NCBI GenBank assembly: GCA_022495005.1
Contig: JAGYXB010001324.1
Span: 2,418,001 to 2,482,000, forward strand
From: Rhyacophila brunnea
Lineage: Eukaryota; Arthropoda; Insecta; Trichoptera; Rhyacophilidae
Reading direction: 5' to 3'
Length of the DNA: 64,000 nt
Shown in pieces: positions 43,547 through 53,095 of the stretch. The notes under the pieces were generated by a model that made no database searches, was not told the origin of the DNA, and worked only from the letters and a program-made list of their open reading frames with translations. The translations under genes were made by a program, and so were the position numbers. The stretch's first letter is position 1, and each line of letters starts with the position of its first letter.

Positions 43547-44577
43547 TGCAAAATTTAGTTAATGGGTGGGGCCATCAACTATAATGTACTTACCTATTTT
43601 TCAAATTCGATAATGAAGTTTAATGTAAGTATAATATATATTTTTTTAAATATTACGTAACAATAATACATACAAACATTTATAATTATTTATTTGTGGA
43701 TAGTTGCGCTTTTGATTCTATACACTTTATATACTTTTTATAATGCTAAAATTGAACTTTTCCTTATTTGAAACTTAATACTTTCGGCGAGGCCATACGC
43801 TGTAGACACGGAGCTTTTACGAAATTTGTATTAGATACCTTCTCTTAAATCGTCAAGTTTAATTAGTTTGTGACGAAGTGGAGGGTATTTCCATCGAAGC
43901 CTGCCAGTGCTTGCCTCGTTGCGAGTCCCATTATCAGAATCCCGTTCATACCCTGGCGCTCAAACCCCTTTGCTCGTTTCACACACTTCTCGGATCATAA
44001 ACCTGCGCCAGTTGAGCGTAATTTCGAATTATTTAAAGTTATGTAATCGTTCATATTGTAATATAAACTTTGGGAAGTTGGAAACTTGCCAGCGCAAATG
44101 TCATATAAAGGTGTCAATAAAAAGGTGATGTTCATTAACCTTAATGAATTTAAGTAAAACTGACATCGAGACCGTGACAGTTGCTAAATAAAATTGAACA
44201 AGTTTTAGTGGCTATAATAATTGTTACACATTACAATCACGCCACGTGAGCGTACGTGAACTCACAGTTACCTCACAACATCACAGCTTTTAAAAGTTTG
44301 CTGCATTTTACGACGAGCGAGAAGGTCGTTTCCCATCGAGATTTGACTGTATTACATTATATCGAAGTAGGGATCACGCACACTCTGGTGCTCGCCAACC
44401 AAGGTCTTGGGAAGTTGCTCCTGGACATTTAAAGAGCGCCTAACGTTCTTTACGCCACGGTGTACAAATGCATAACGGGTATGTAGACGTGGCGGGTAGT
44501 GGAGGGAAAAGCAAGTAACCTCACATCACACTAAAATAGTGAGCAATGTTGTTTTACCTATTATTTAAGTAAAATTA
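43547..44577. other. No gene recognised
   Basis: A moderately GC-rich segment at 43870-44000 and another at 44340-44480 stand out slightly, but neither shows a recognisable protein, RNA or repeat. Confidence 0.3.
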
Positions 44578-44725
44578 TTAGCAAGTTCAAGTAAGTTACA
44601 ACAAAAAATCTTGGAGTTATCTGTTACGTCAGTTAGTAATTGAACAGTAATACCTACAGTATAAAAGTCGATCGCCAATAGTAGCTCAATTTGGAAAGCG
44701 CTTCAGAAAGTATTAAAAGCCATTA
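44578..44725 (+). repeat. Repeat family C, copy 2
   Basis: AGCAAGTTCAAGTAAGTTACAACAAAAAAT, TTACGTCAGTTAGTAATTGAA, AAAGTCGATCGCCAATAGTA and AAAGCGCTTCAGAAAGTATT match 13442-13590 in the same order. Confidence 0.65.
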
Positions 44726-44747
44726 GTTAAAGTTGTCTCAATTAAGG

Positions 44748-45330
44748 GGGATGGTTGTACCTACAGATGCACCTAGCAGAAAAATACGAAACTTGTAATT
44801 TGAGACATTTTTTTGATAATTCACAATTTCAACTGTATTAATTAATAAATATGTATCTGAAAACATTAAAAAGATTATTTTTTTAAGTCAAAGATAAACT
44901 TACAATTGTAAAAATGTGAATTGGTTACATATTTAATTCCCTAGTTACGTTATTGTTACATTATATTTTGTGGTCATATTTAGTTTAAATTGAAACTTAG
45001 AAAAAACTGAAACCCCAATGGAAGAGACCCAGAGGCCGTCCAAGAACGAGATGGGCTGACGCCGTAGAAGTGGACTGGCCTCGTATGGGAAGACCCGGTA
45101 ACTGGAGAAGTGTGGCGAGAGACCGGAGTGAGTGGAGAGCGGTTGTGGAGGAGGCCAAATCCCACCACGGGATGTAGCGCCGTGGAAGAAGAAGAAGATT
45201 TAGTTCGATTTTTGACTAATTCATCGTTTTAATATGTTTATATGTATTTTAAAAAACATCGATTTTCATAAAAATATAAATGTGTATAACTTTAAATCCT
45301 TTTTATTTATATCAAATTAAGCTTCAATAT
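44748..45330 (-). repeat. Repeat family A, copy 3, split by a LINE tail
   Basis: The reverse complement of both halves aligns with 1838-2255 and 5640-5872. The first half is 44748-44986 and the second begins at about 45200. A LINE tail (44993-45196) sits between them. The terminus GGGGGATGGTTGTACCTACAGATG marks one end of the family. This is the longest copy. Confidence 0.65.
44993..45199 (+). pseudogene. LINE reverse transcriptase tail inserted in family A
   Basis: The + strand reads KRPRGRPRTRWADAVEVDWP and RSVARDRSEWRAVVEEAKSH before a TAG. It is the classic RPRGRPRTRW...D..W...DR..W...V.EAK.H.G tail of non-LTR retrotransposons. The 3' UTR is tiny and ends GAAGAAGAAGA. ATTTAGTT lies on both sides (about 44979-44986 and 45197-45204), a plausible 8-bp target duplication. 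Interruption of the family-A repeat supports the insertion. About 60 codons remain; the rest was lost by 5' truncation. Confidence 0.75.
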
Positions 45331-45477
45331 TGGGACCAATATTGGGGTGGTTATACTTAAACCATGCCTAATCGAAACCACAGTATGATATAAAATATCT
45401 AAAAATATGCCATTTAACCATACATAATTTTAGATATATTAGAAGATATTTTCGATAGAAGATTTTTTTTATCGGTT

Positions 45478-45835
45478 ATGGTTTAGAACAATCAGGATTT
45501 AATGTATTAAAAAAACTGACCAACAACGCCAACACCGTCTGTAATATAATATATTCTTAATTCAACGAAAACAAATAAAGTTTGACTGAAAAAGTGTGCA
45601 TTATTTTTGTCGGGTCGCCCACAATATACTTAAACTATTATGGTTTGGTTTAGGCAGGGTTTAATAGAATTTTAAAAATTAACAACCACCATCTGCAAAT
45701 TGAATTCTTAGTACAATGAAAACAAATGAGTATGACTGAAAAAGTTTATTGTCCACTATTTATGTCGAATCTTAACAGCCAACCTCCACTCCTTACCATT
45801 GCCAAAGTCACGAGTACCAACAAAGGAGGTCATTT
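45478..45835 (+). repeat. Repeat family F, two tandem modules
   Basis: Module 1 (from GGTTTAGAACAATCAGGATTTAATG) and module 2 (from GGTTTAGGCAGGGTTTAATAG, about 45648) are about 168 bp each. Both pass through AAACTGACCAAC/TTAACAACC, ATTCTTA(A/G)T(T/A)CAA(C/T)GAAAAC and GACTGAAAAAGT. The last module ends CTTAACAGCCAACCTCCACTCC. Confidence 0.65.
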
Positions 45836-46759
45836 AGAAGGCCATGATTATCAAGGTCGATAACTTAAGGAGCGCGCCAGCTTGCAATAAAGCGGTGAAA
45901 ATATTCAAGAATCAAGAAGATGAGCAATAATTATTATTAATGTTTATGTTTGGGTTTACCTCAGTTTACCTTTCACAAACAATATTTTTCATTCAGCTAA
46001 GATAGGTGTGTAATAGTTCAATGAATAAAATCATAATATTATTATTACACACGTATGTTTAAGCAAAGGACTCTTATACCTTTTTCCATTAAAATTTAAG
46101 TGTTAGTTTGTATTCATGCGTTTACGCTGGTCCCTAAACGAATATGTAAATTACCAATAATGGCAGCAAGGGATTAATACCCACTCAATATTTGCTCTTA
46201 ATTTTAATATGAAAAGCCTCTGCATTATACCCCAACCTAACCCTATCTAAGACTACAGGGAACCTCCGTAGTAAGGTGAGAGAGGTAAAGATAATAATTG
46301 TCTATGTAGGTACGCATTCGTGAAACGGGATATGTTTAGAATTCACCCTTATGATTAATTAAATACATCAACGAAATTTTCACCTTATTTGCATGAGATA
46401 AATAGATGCATAGGTACACGGGAAATGGTACTCATATCAAGACTTAATTTGTTACCTATCTGCTGATTGTTAACTTGATATAAATTAAATGAAGAGGATG
46501 AGCCTCTTTTAAGTGAAATTATCAATATTTAATAATTAATTTTCCTTTGGTGTCAAAAACATTTGGTCGAGTGTAAAACATTTGCGTCTTACAAAAATTC
46601 ACAATGTATTGTTTTTTTTAATTTGCATTTAAATAAATTTAATAATCCCAACTGATTGACCGATGGCTAATAACGTTTTTTGCAATGCCCTAAATTTTTA
46701 AAATAATTATCAGAGATACACAAGTACTACCAGGTAGGGCAGATTTTCCAAAAGTAAAG

Positions 46760-46930
46760 TAAATAGTCCAGCAGCGAAGGGTGGAGGTAGGCTGTTAAGA
46801 TCCGCCATAAATGATGCACACTAAACTTAGTCAGTCATACGTATTTGTTGTCATTGAAATAAGACTACAATTTACAGACGGTGTGGGTTAGTTTTTAAAA
46901 TTCAATTCAACCCTGCGAAAACCAAGCCAT
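46760..46930 (-). repeat. Repeat family F, inverted module
   Basis: GGTGGAGGTAGGCTGTTAAGATCCGCC, ACTTAGTCAGTCATACGTATTTGTT and AGACTACAATTTACAGAC are the reverse complement of 48075-48225. Together they form long (about 150-bp) imperfect inverted arms around 46930-48055. Confidence 0.7.
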
Positions 46931-47110
46931 AATTGATAATCGTCAAAGAATACTCGTCCATCTATAGAATATCTAAAATTATGCAATTAAATTATTTTAT
47001 AACTTTGGATATTTTATAGATAAAATACTATTTGTTATCTATTATAGTTTGGTTTAGGCAGGGCTTTGAATTAAAAATAATAAAAAAAAAACAAAAATAT
47101 GTATTCTTTA

Positions 47111-47982
47111 GGGGGGACATGCTCAGCGTAGGTGAAAATGGAGCTTTTATTGCATTTTCAAAGCATGATCCTGGACATTCCTTAAACGTTGTACATAATA
47201 ATTGAAAATTAAATAAATATAAAGGATAATTTTATTATCCTTTATATTTATTTTAAACATTAAAAAAAACCGTTTAAACCGTTTAAAAAAAAATTTCGGT
47301 TAGGTACATGTTCAAACACGCGCGATAACATGATCTTAAGCCCTACTTTAGTTTTAGTTTGTAAATTTATGGCTATCGCCGTATGTCGTAGCTTAACCTC
47401 TGGGGAACGCCAAAAAATTGCGTATTTCAAAAAAATACGACCTTATTCTTAGGTCAATAATTATTATAAAGCAATCATTATTAGTAGGATGTTTATCACA
47501 CTTGGATGTTCAAAAACATAGTTTATAATTAGTATCTTTAGAATTATCTTCAAATGTGTTAATCTTGCCCATTTTTTGAATAATAAAATGCCTTATTCTT
47601 GTCAAATTTGGGATCACAGAGATTATCGATATAACTTTTTATCGTAAATATTTCACTATAATAATGTCGACATATTATACTAATGGTTTTATAAATGCGT
47701 TTAAAAATTAATAAAAGTAAAAAATCTTACAACCACTGCACACGCATGTACTGAAATATGACTATATTCTAAAACATTAGAGCGATAGGTTTAAAAGAAT
47801 ACTATTTTATGTAATAAAAATACTATAATATGCAGTCATCAAATGTTTAAAATAAATATAAAAGATAATAAGGCTTCAAAATTATATAAATAGATTATCT
47901 ACAACGTTTAAGGAAAGTCCAGGATCATGCACTGAAAATACAATAAAAGTTCCATTTTGACCTACGCTGAGCACGTCCGCCC
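47111..47982. mobile_element. 872-bp MITE with about 80-bp TIRs and TTA target duplication
   Basis: GGGGGGACATGCTCAGCGTA at the left and GGGCGGACGTGCTCAGCGTA (reverse complement of the right end) extend into about 80 bp of inverted similarity. It includes GCATGATCCTGGAC and TTCCTTAAACGTTGTA. TTA flanks both ends (47108-47110, 47983-47985). A G-rich TIR with a 3-bp TTA duplication suits PIF/Harbinger. No transposase frame exists. The left arm also contains a perfect 19-bp-arm hairpin (47211-47253). Confidence 0.85.
47211..47253. repeat. Perfect hairpin, 19-bp arms, 5-nt loop
   Basis: AAATAAATATAAAGGATAA, loop TTTTA, then TTATCCTTTATATTTATTT. It lies inside the left part of the 872-bp MITE. 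The right part near 47849 has only a single related arm. Confidence 0.85.
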
Positions 47983-48274
47983 TTAATCCAACGATAACAT
48001 ATTATAAGTATGAATGAAAAAGTGTGCACAATTTTTTCCTATTGAAATATACCAAAACTATTACGGTTTGGTTTAGGCAGTGTTTAATTGATTTTTAAAA
48101 ACTAACCAATACCATAGTCTGTATATTGTAGTCTTAGTTCAATAAAAACAAATACGTATGACTAACAAAGTGTAATGTGCACTATTTATGGCGGATCTTT
48201 TAGCCTACTTCCACCCTTTGCTAATGGTAAATATAGTAAGTATGGATAAGTAGATAAGTTGTGTAGCTAAATAA

Positions 48275-48623
48275 TTATCCAATTGCGCGTAACCTTTCGA
48301 AACGTGTATTATTTTGATGCGGCGACCGGTGAGCCGGTATAAGAATGACCAATTCGTATGCGTACGTTTTCGTTCTGGCGTCTTTGACTCGCAGCCTGAG
48401 ATGCATGCGATTTGTTGATAGCAGCACTAGTTTCAAATTAAAAAGTTGCATTCGACCAATTTGCGGAGCACCATTTGGCAAAATGTGTTTTGTGAATAAC
48501 GATGACGTTAGATCTTCGTATTTGACACATTGCAGTCGAGGCAAGTTTAGGTGTGAGAGCAGGCTTCAGCTACAGCATGTAGGCATACCTAAGAAAAAGT
48601 TAGTCCGACAAAGCCACGGATAA
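48275..48623 (+). other. Unassigned segment open on both strands
   Basis: About 270 bp lack stops in one frame on each strand (48345-48623 on +, 48275-48544 on -), and G+C is higher than in the neighbours. Neither translation has a motif I recognise; the + frame has several cysteines and arginines. It may be part of an unknown repeat or an exon. Confidence 0.25.
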
Positions 48624-48800
48624 TATCCATACCGCCGAAAGTGCAGGAGTCCTTTGTTCGAGAATATTGTGGGTACCGGATTCGAATCTCTGGTCCGGGA
48701 AATTAAAATATTGTTTTTGAATGTGTGATTGGATCCAGAGTATGGACATAATAGTTTGTTGGTTGAAAGCGTGGGAGAAATTGATGAAAATTTTATTTAG
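48612..48800 (+). repeat. SINE family S1-like, diverged copy
   Basis: CCGAAAGTGCAGGAGTCCTTTG, then GTACCGGATTCGAATCTCTGG (B box) and a tail with ATTGGATCCAGAGTATGGACATAATAG. The tail corresponds to the GAGTCAGGGTATGGACC body block of S1. Confidence 0.55.
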
Positions 48801-48954
48801 TTCGCTACATTTATACTAGTTTTTATCTTCCAGTGGGTCTAATTGTACACAAGGCGGATATCGAAGACTAAAGTTATGAATATTATTAATTTATTATATT
48901 GATGTATGGGGGCGGTTAATTATTACAATTAGTGATCCGTCTAAAACTCTAAAC

Positions 48955-48990
48955 CATGGGTCGCCAACCCACGGCCTGCGGGCTAAGTGT
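48955..48990 (+). repeat. hAT-like terminus fragment
   Basis: CCATGGGTCGCCAACCCACGGCCTGCGGGC resembles hAT ends of the CAGTGGTCGGCAACCTGCGG type. No partner end or duplication was found. Confidence 0.35.
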
Positions 48991-49058
48991 TAGGTACCAT
49001 CGCTTTATTGTTAATAAAAATGTTATACATAGGTATTTAACATCATTATGATTTAACA

Positions 49059-49660
49059 TTGAGAGCCTCGACAGCTTTAAGTACCTGGGTTATCACAGAA
49101 CAGAACAGAACATACTCATCACAGAAGATGGCATTTTGCAGAAAGAGCTCGCTATCCGAATGGGAATGGCTGGAGCAACATTCAACTCGATGCGGAGTGT
49201 CTGGGACTCACGATTGTACTCGATCAAAACCAAATGCCGCCTATTCGACGCTTGCATTCTGACGGTACTGCTTTATGGTAGCGAACCATGGCACCTACGA
49301 AGGCTTAAAGCAACCGTATAGTAAGCTTCAAAAACAGATGTTTGCGATGGATACTGGATGTATGACTTTGATTTTGATAAAAGTGAACGCACCAAGCAGC
49401 CTAGGCCACGTGCTGCGGATGCCAAAAGAGAACCTCAACCCGGCTTGCCTATTCTTTAAGCCGATCGGATTCCGTCGTCCTGGAAGGCCGCTAAATACTA
49501 TCTAAAGAGTGTGTACGGTGGAGCTACGGGATGCAGGTTTGACCTGGAACGAAGTAAGACTGGCGAGCGATAGGGATTCTTGGAGGCGCCGCGTGGTGTC
49601 CATATGCTCCAACTAATAAGGGGCGGATATGGCCAAAGAAGAAGAAGAATATAATTAAAG
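49059..49660 (+). pseudogene. Non-LTR retrotransposon tail (LINE family K), frame-broken
   Basis: Two frames cover the element in order. The first has LQKELAIRMGMAGATFNSM then LFDACILTVLLYGSEPWHL. The second has SLGHVLRMPKENLNPACLFF and PIGFRRPGRP. A third stretch, LTWNEVRLASDRDSWRRRVV, precedes a SICSN-type end. That order (ATFNS-LR-LW-SRL, LLYGSETW, W-LGHVLRMP, GRRRPGRP, D-RD-WR) is the C-terminal third of a LINE ORF. Part of the stretch between LLYGSE.W and LGHV is deleted. It ends GAAGAAGAAGAAT. The copy at 40.2 kb may belong to the same family. Confidence 0.8.
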
Positions 49661-50129
49661 TAAGTACGTTATATTAGAGGTTTTATAACATTTTTTATTC
49701 TTTACGTCAATATTATTCTGGAAAAGTGAATAATATAATAAAAAACTTACATGCCGAGTTAAGTTCAAACTAAAACCTATTTACTTTACTTCGTTTCCAT
49801 CAACATCAAAATTCAATTTCGATAATACATCGACAACTCCATGTTTACACGTTACTATATAAAAATAAAATGTTGAAAATTTCTGTTGTTTCAATAAAGT
49901 AAGAAAACAATGCCGAGAGTATAGAGTTTCGCCAACACAGAATGGCTGTCTGGATGAACAGACTCAGTATAGAGATCGATTGTCGTAATAATGCTGGAGG
50001 TCGTTAATCACTCAGAACAGCTCAAAACATTTTTTTTATGTAATAATATTGTTGCACCGGTCTCACTTTTTTGTTGGTATTATAATGATTTACTTAATAA
50101 TTTTATTGTTTTTTTTTAATAAAGATGTG
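49661..50129. other. No gene recognised
   Basis: AT-rich; no repeat or gene supported. Confidence 0.35.
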
Positions 50130-51515
50130 GTGATGATTTTTAGTGGACTGTATTATGATGGATTTTGGATGCTCGTGAAGGGTGGTGGATATCGGGATTT
50201 AGTCCAGCCTTTGATGTTGAATGGCTGAATTGTTGGAGCTGGACCCGGCTACATACACTCACACACTAGTATCACCTCATTATGGTGTATCACTCTCGAG
50301 TCCTCCTATACTTGTTGGGGCTAGTAGGTATGAGCTTAGTAAGTTTACATTAATAGGCGCGGATGGCCATCGAATTGACATGTAATTATTGTGTTATAAT
50401 GGAGTCACAGTGGAGTTGATGGTTTGATCATCTAAAAATAATTAACTTTGTAGCTGTGCCTTTTGGACATCAGTCAGTAAATAGGGTATGAGTGAAATGT
50501 TAGATAGACGTTTGACAACAATTAATAATTGGCCCAAGATGTGTGTAATGTTCAATTGGTCACTCAAATCAAATCACACATACGGCATTCAATATATTCG
50601 ACCGTGTTTAGGAAAAAAGGCGTAACACTCACAGTGCAAATTTTACAAAAGGGGCAAAAAACTTTTTTTGAATAATTGGGTGCATGATGATTGATGATTT
50701 GGTGAAATATTTGTTCGATATAATAATAATTAAGGGTATACCTTAGTTGAGGCATAGTCTAAAAAGATCGTCGCAACGCAATGCGCGGATTGTGCAAATG
50801 ACGCGTGCCGAACGAAATATAATTTGTTATATAAATCCAACATGCGTCAATTAAATGTTCTGTTTATTGTTCTATTAGTAACAATAATAATATATTCATT
50901 GACATGTTTTATTTTTTAAGTAAATGGATAACATTTATTAGTCATTTTTACATGATTTACAAATTATTACCCCCGTCGCCATCACGAAACAAATTGACGT
51001 AGTCACAGCTCGACGTTTGCTCTCCGATTGTCAGCGAGTCCAAAATTTCGTCGTACCTATAGTTGAAAATTATTTGCCGTAGGTATAGTACAGTCTTAAA
51101 GAAGTTTTTACAGAAAAATCATACAATTGAGGGAATATGCTTTTTTTAAATAAAACTTAAATATAACTCAATTAAAACGTGAATTTAGATAATAATTTGG
51201 CATTTGCGGTTTACTTTCTTTTAACAGAACGTGTAGTTAGTTGAATACATTGTTAATAGTAGATAAGAGTTTGCATTGGACACGTTTGTGGTATGCACTT
51301 GATGAGTGATTAAATGCGCAGCACTTAATATTCAGAAATAGTTTGGCTTGTAAGTGTTTGTTCGCGCGCGGTATTTACTGACGTTTTTATATTAATAATC
51401 AGTCGACTAGTCGCAACTGTGTTGTGCCTGGTCTTGCAACAATACTAAGGATTTGAGGTTGAAGGGAAAAAAGGAATAAGGGCCACCATAATTGGCCCAA
51501 TCAATAAATAAAAAA
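50130..51515 (+). repeat. Repeat family G, copy 3 (possibly interrupted)
   Basis: Starts TTTTTAGTGGACTGTATTATGATGG. One end-like sequence, TAATAATTGGCCCAAG, lies at 50522. The family end GGTCTTGCAACAATACTAAGGATTTGAGG...GGCCACCATAATTGGCCCAA comes at 51430-51510. The 50545-51400 interior has no match in the other copies and may be an insertion or unrelated. No coding frame was identified. Confidence 0.4.
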
Positions 51516-51967
51516 TAGACACTAAACAACATATTTAAAAATAAAATATTTAGAGTTATAATTACAATGTTCGATTATAATAATATAATTATAGCTGAAA
51601 ATGCACGAAAATGTATAACTCACCAAAATTCTTAGATGTAATGACATACGTATGTAATTTTAACTACCCAGTGCCCCCAGCGTTAGTTTGTGTACCCACT
51701 GTCCAACCTCCTATGTACTCTGTACGCCACTGTGTAGCCATTTCTCAGGAGAAACGTTTCACTAAGCTTTCTACTCTCATTTGCTTTCGCTATAATAAGG
51801 CACAGTGGCATACATTTTTTGCCACATAATAAATAAATTTCGGATACTTTATTATTTAATCTGACTTGTAATATCATGATCGCGAAATTTCTCTGGATTT
51901 GACTTATTCTTCCATAAAGGGTATCTACATATAATTATTATTTCTTGATCACAATTTATGGTAACCG
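51516..51967. other. No gene recognised
   Basis: Two short frames at 51611-51829 (+) and 51683-51877 (-) overlap on opposite strands and have no recognised motif. Confidence 0.3.
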
Positions 51968-52438
51968 GAAAAAATAGAACATGGCAAAATAGAACAGTAA
52001 CAAAACGGAACAGCCAAGAGAAAAATAAAACATTTATTTTTTGTGGAATCTATTTATTAAATAAATACCTATAAAACTTGATAATCATGTACAACAATTT
52101 TTAACGTAACTCGATTACTAAGGGTTTCATACTTTTTCTTTCTAACTTCAAAGTGACCTGCATGATCGTAGGCTAATAATAATAATCGCCGGCTAAAAAA
52201 TGCATTATTTTCAAAATAATGGTTTTGTAAAAAAATGTATATTATAATACCGAATACACAGGTTGATAATGTCACTTAAAAATTAAAAAATATTCATTAT
52301 TCATGTATATATTTTGTTTATAAACTTAAGTTTTATGAGTATTTAATTACTAAATAGGTTACACAAAAATTAATGTTTAATTTCTCCCCTGGCTATTCTG
52401 TTTTGACGCTGTTTTCTTTTGTCTTGTTCTGTTTTTTC
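51968..52438. mobile_element. MITE-like element with about 60-bp imperfect TIRs
   Basis: GAAAAAATAGAACATGGCAAAATAGAACAG...AAACGGAACAGCCAAGAG at the left mirrors GAAAAAACAGAACAAGACAAAAG...AAACAGAATAGCCAGGGG (reverse complement of the right end). The arms are about 60 bp with scattered mismatches, and the span is 471 bp. The AGAACA repeats within the arms look like binding sites. No target duplication could be identified. The 68-codon minus frame inside is AT-rich and unrecognised. Confidence 0.6.
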
Positions 52439-52755
52439 ATAGAACCCAATTTATATAATATAATTTAATATAATTATATGTCACGTCAACATTCTGTGAT
52501 ACTTGGGGTTAAGGTACTTTGCGGATAATGAAGGAAACTTGACGCAATCTAAAATCGAGGGGAAGTTAATTGACAACCAGCACTTTATTTTCAAACAAAT
52601 ACATTTACTTCAGTACTAATTTTTTTTTTTACAGATATTTCGTAAAAATAGTTTTTTTGAGAATTTTGTACTAGCATATAACGGTTTTATTTATAACCAA
52701 AATCAAGTATTTACTAAATTATACATATTGATAAGCTACGTTTATTAACTAAACA
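52439..52755. other. No gene recognised
   Basis: AT-rich; nothing supported. Confidence 0.3.
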
Positions 52756-52950
52756 TTAAACAGTAAACAGTACACTTGACACAACCACTTGTTCAGTGAG
52801 GCAGGTATTTTTCAATGGGTTAGGATTCTTGGCTTTCCCTATGAGCAAAAGCTTCAGTTTGTGTGTCCCGGTTGCAATGGAGCACGGCATAAATGTTGGC
52901 ATTTTCCTCCCTGGTACATCACTTTTTTTGTGATGTACGTACGTTTTAAA
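52756..52950 (-). pseudogene. pogo/Tigger-type transposase fragment
   Basis: The minus-strand frame contains VPGRKMPTFMPCSIATGTHK then LKLLLIGKAKNPNPLKN. In CENP-B/pogo-like DDE transposases the segment C.N..G..K..L.VIGK.K.PR.FK follows the first catalytic aspartate region, and this piece matches that block. Nothing of the DNA-binding HTH domains or the remaining catalytic residues is present. The fragment is abutted on its upstream side by a short RTE LINE tail at 52945-52985. Confidence 0.7.
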
Positions 52951-52985
52951 AGCAGTGGATTGACCTTGACTGATGATGATAAATA
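52945..52985 (+). mobile_element. RTE LINE extreme 3' end
   Basis: AGCAGTGGATTGACCTTGAC followed by TGATGATGAT equals the last about 35 bp of the RTE elements at 18865 and 58740 (CAGCAGTGGAT(T/A)GA). The rest was lost by 5' truncation. Confidence 0.65.
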
Positions 52986-53095
52986 TAATTATAAATGTAT
53001 TTAACATAAAATTATTCTTGTATCAGGAAACCTACTAACATTTTGTAGTTCCCCAATGGAAATGCACATTTTGAGATTCCATTATAAGAACAGTA

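Larger units (their letters stand above)
47040..48228 (+). repeat. Repeat family F, right arm, interrupted by a MITE
   Basis: GGTTTGGTTTAGGCAGGGC (47047) leads to the MITE at 47111. F resumes at 47986 with AACGATAACATATTATAAGTATGAATGAAAAAGTG, and a further module starts at about 48066 (GGTTTGGTTTAGGCAGTGTTTAATTG), ending CCTACTTCCACCC. The tandem 168-bp module organisation is the same as at 45.5 kb. Confidence 0.65.

Noticed and set aside
43236..43562. 108-codon + strand frame
   Set aside because: Lies inside a family-E non-coding element; other copies do not keep the frame.
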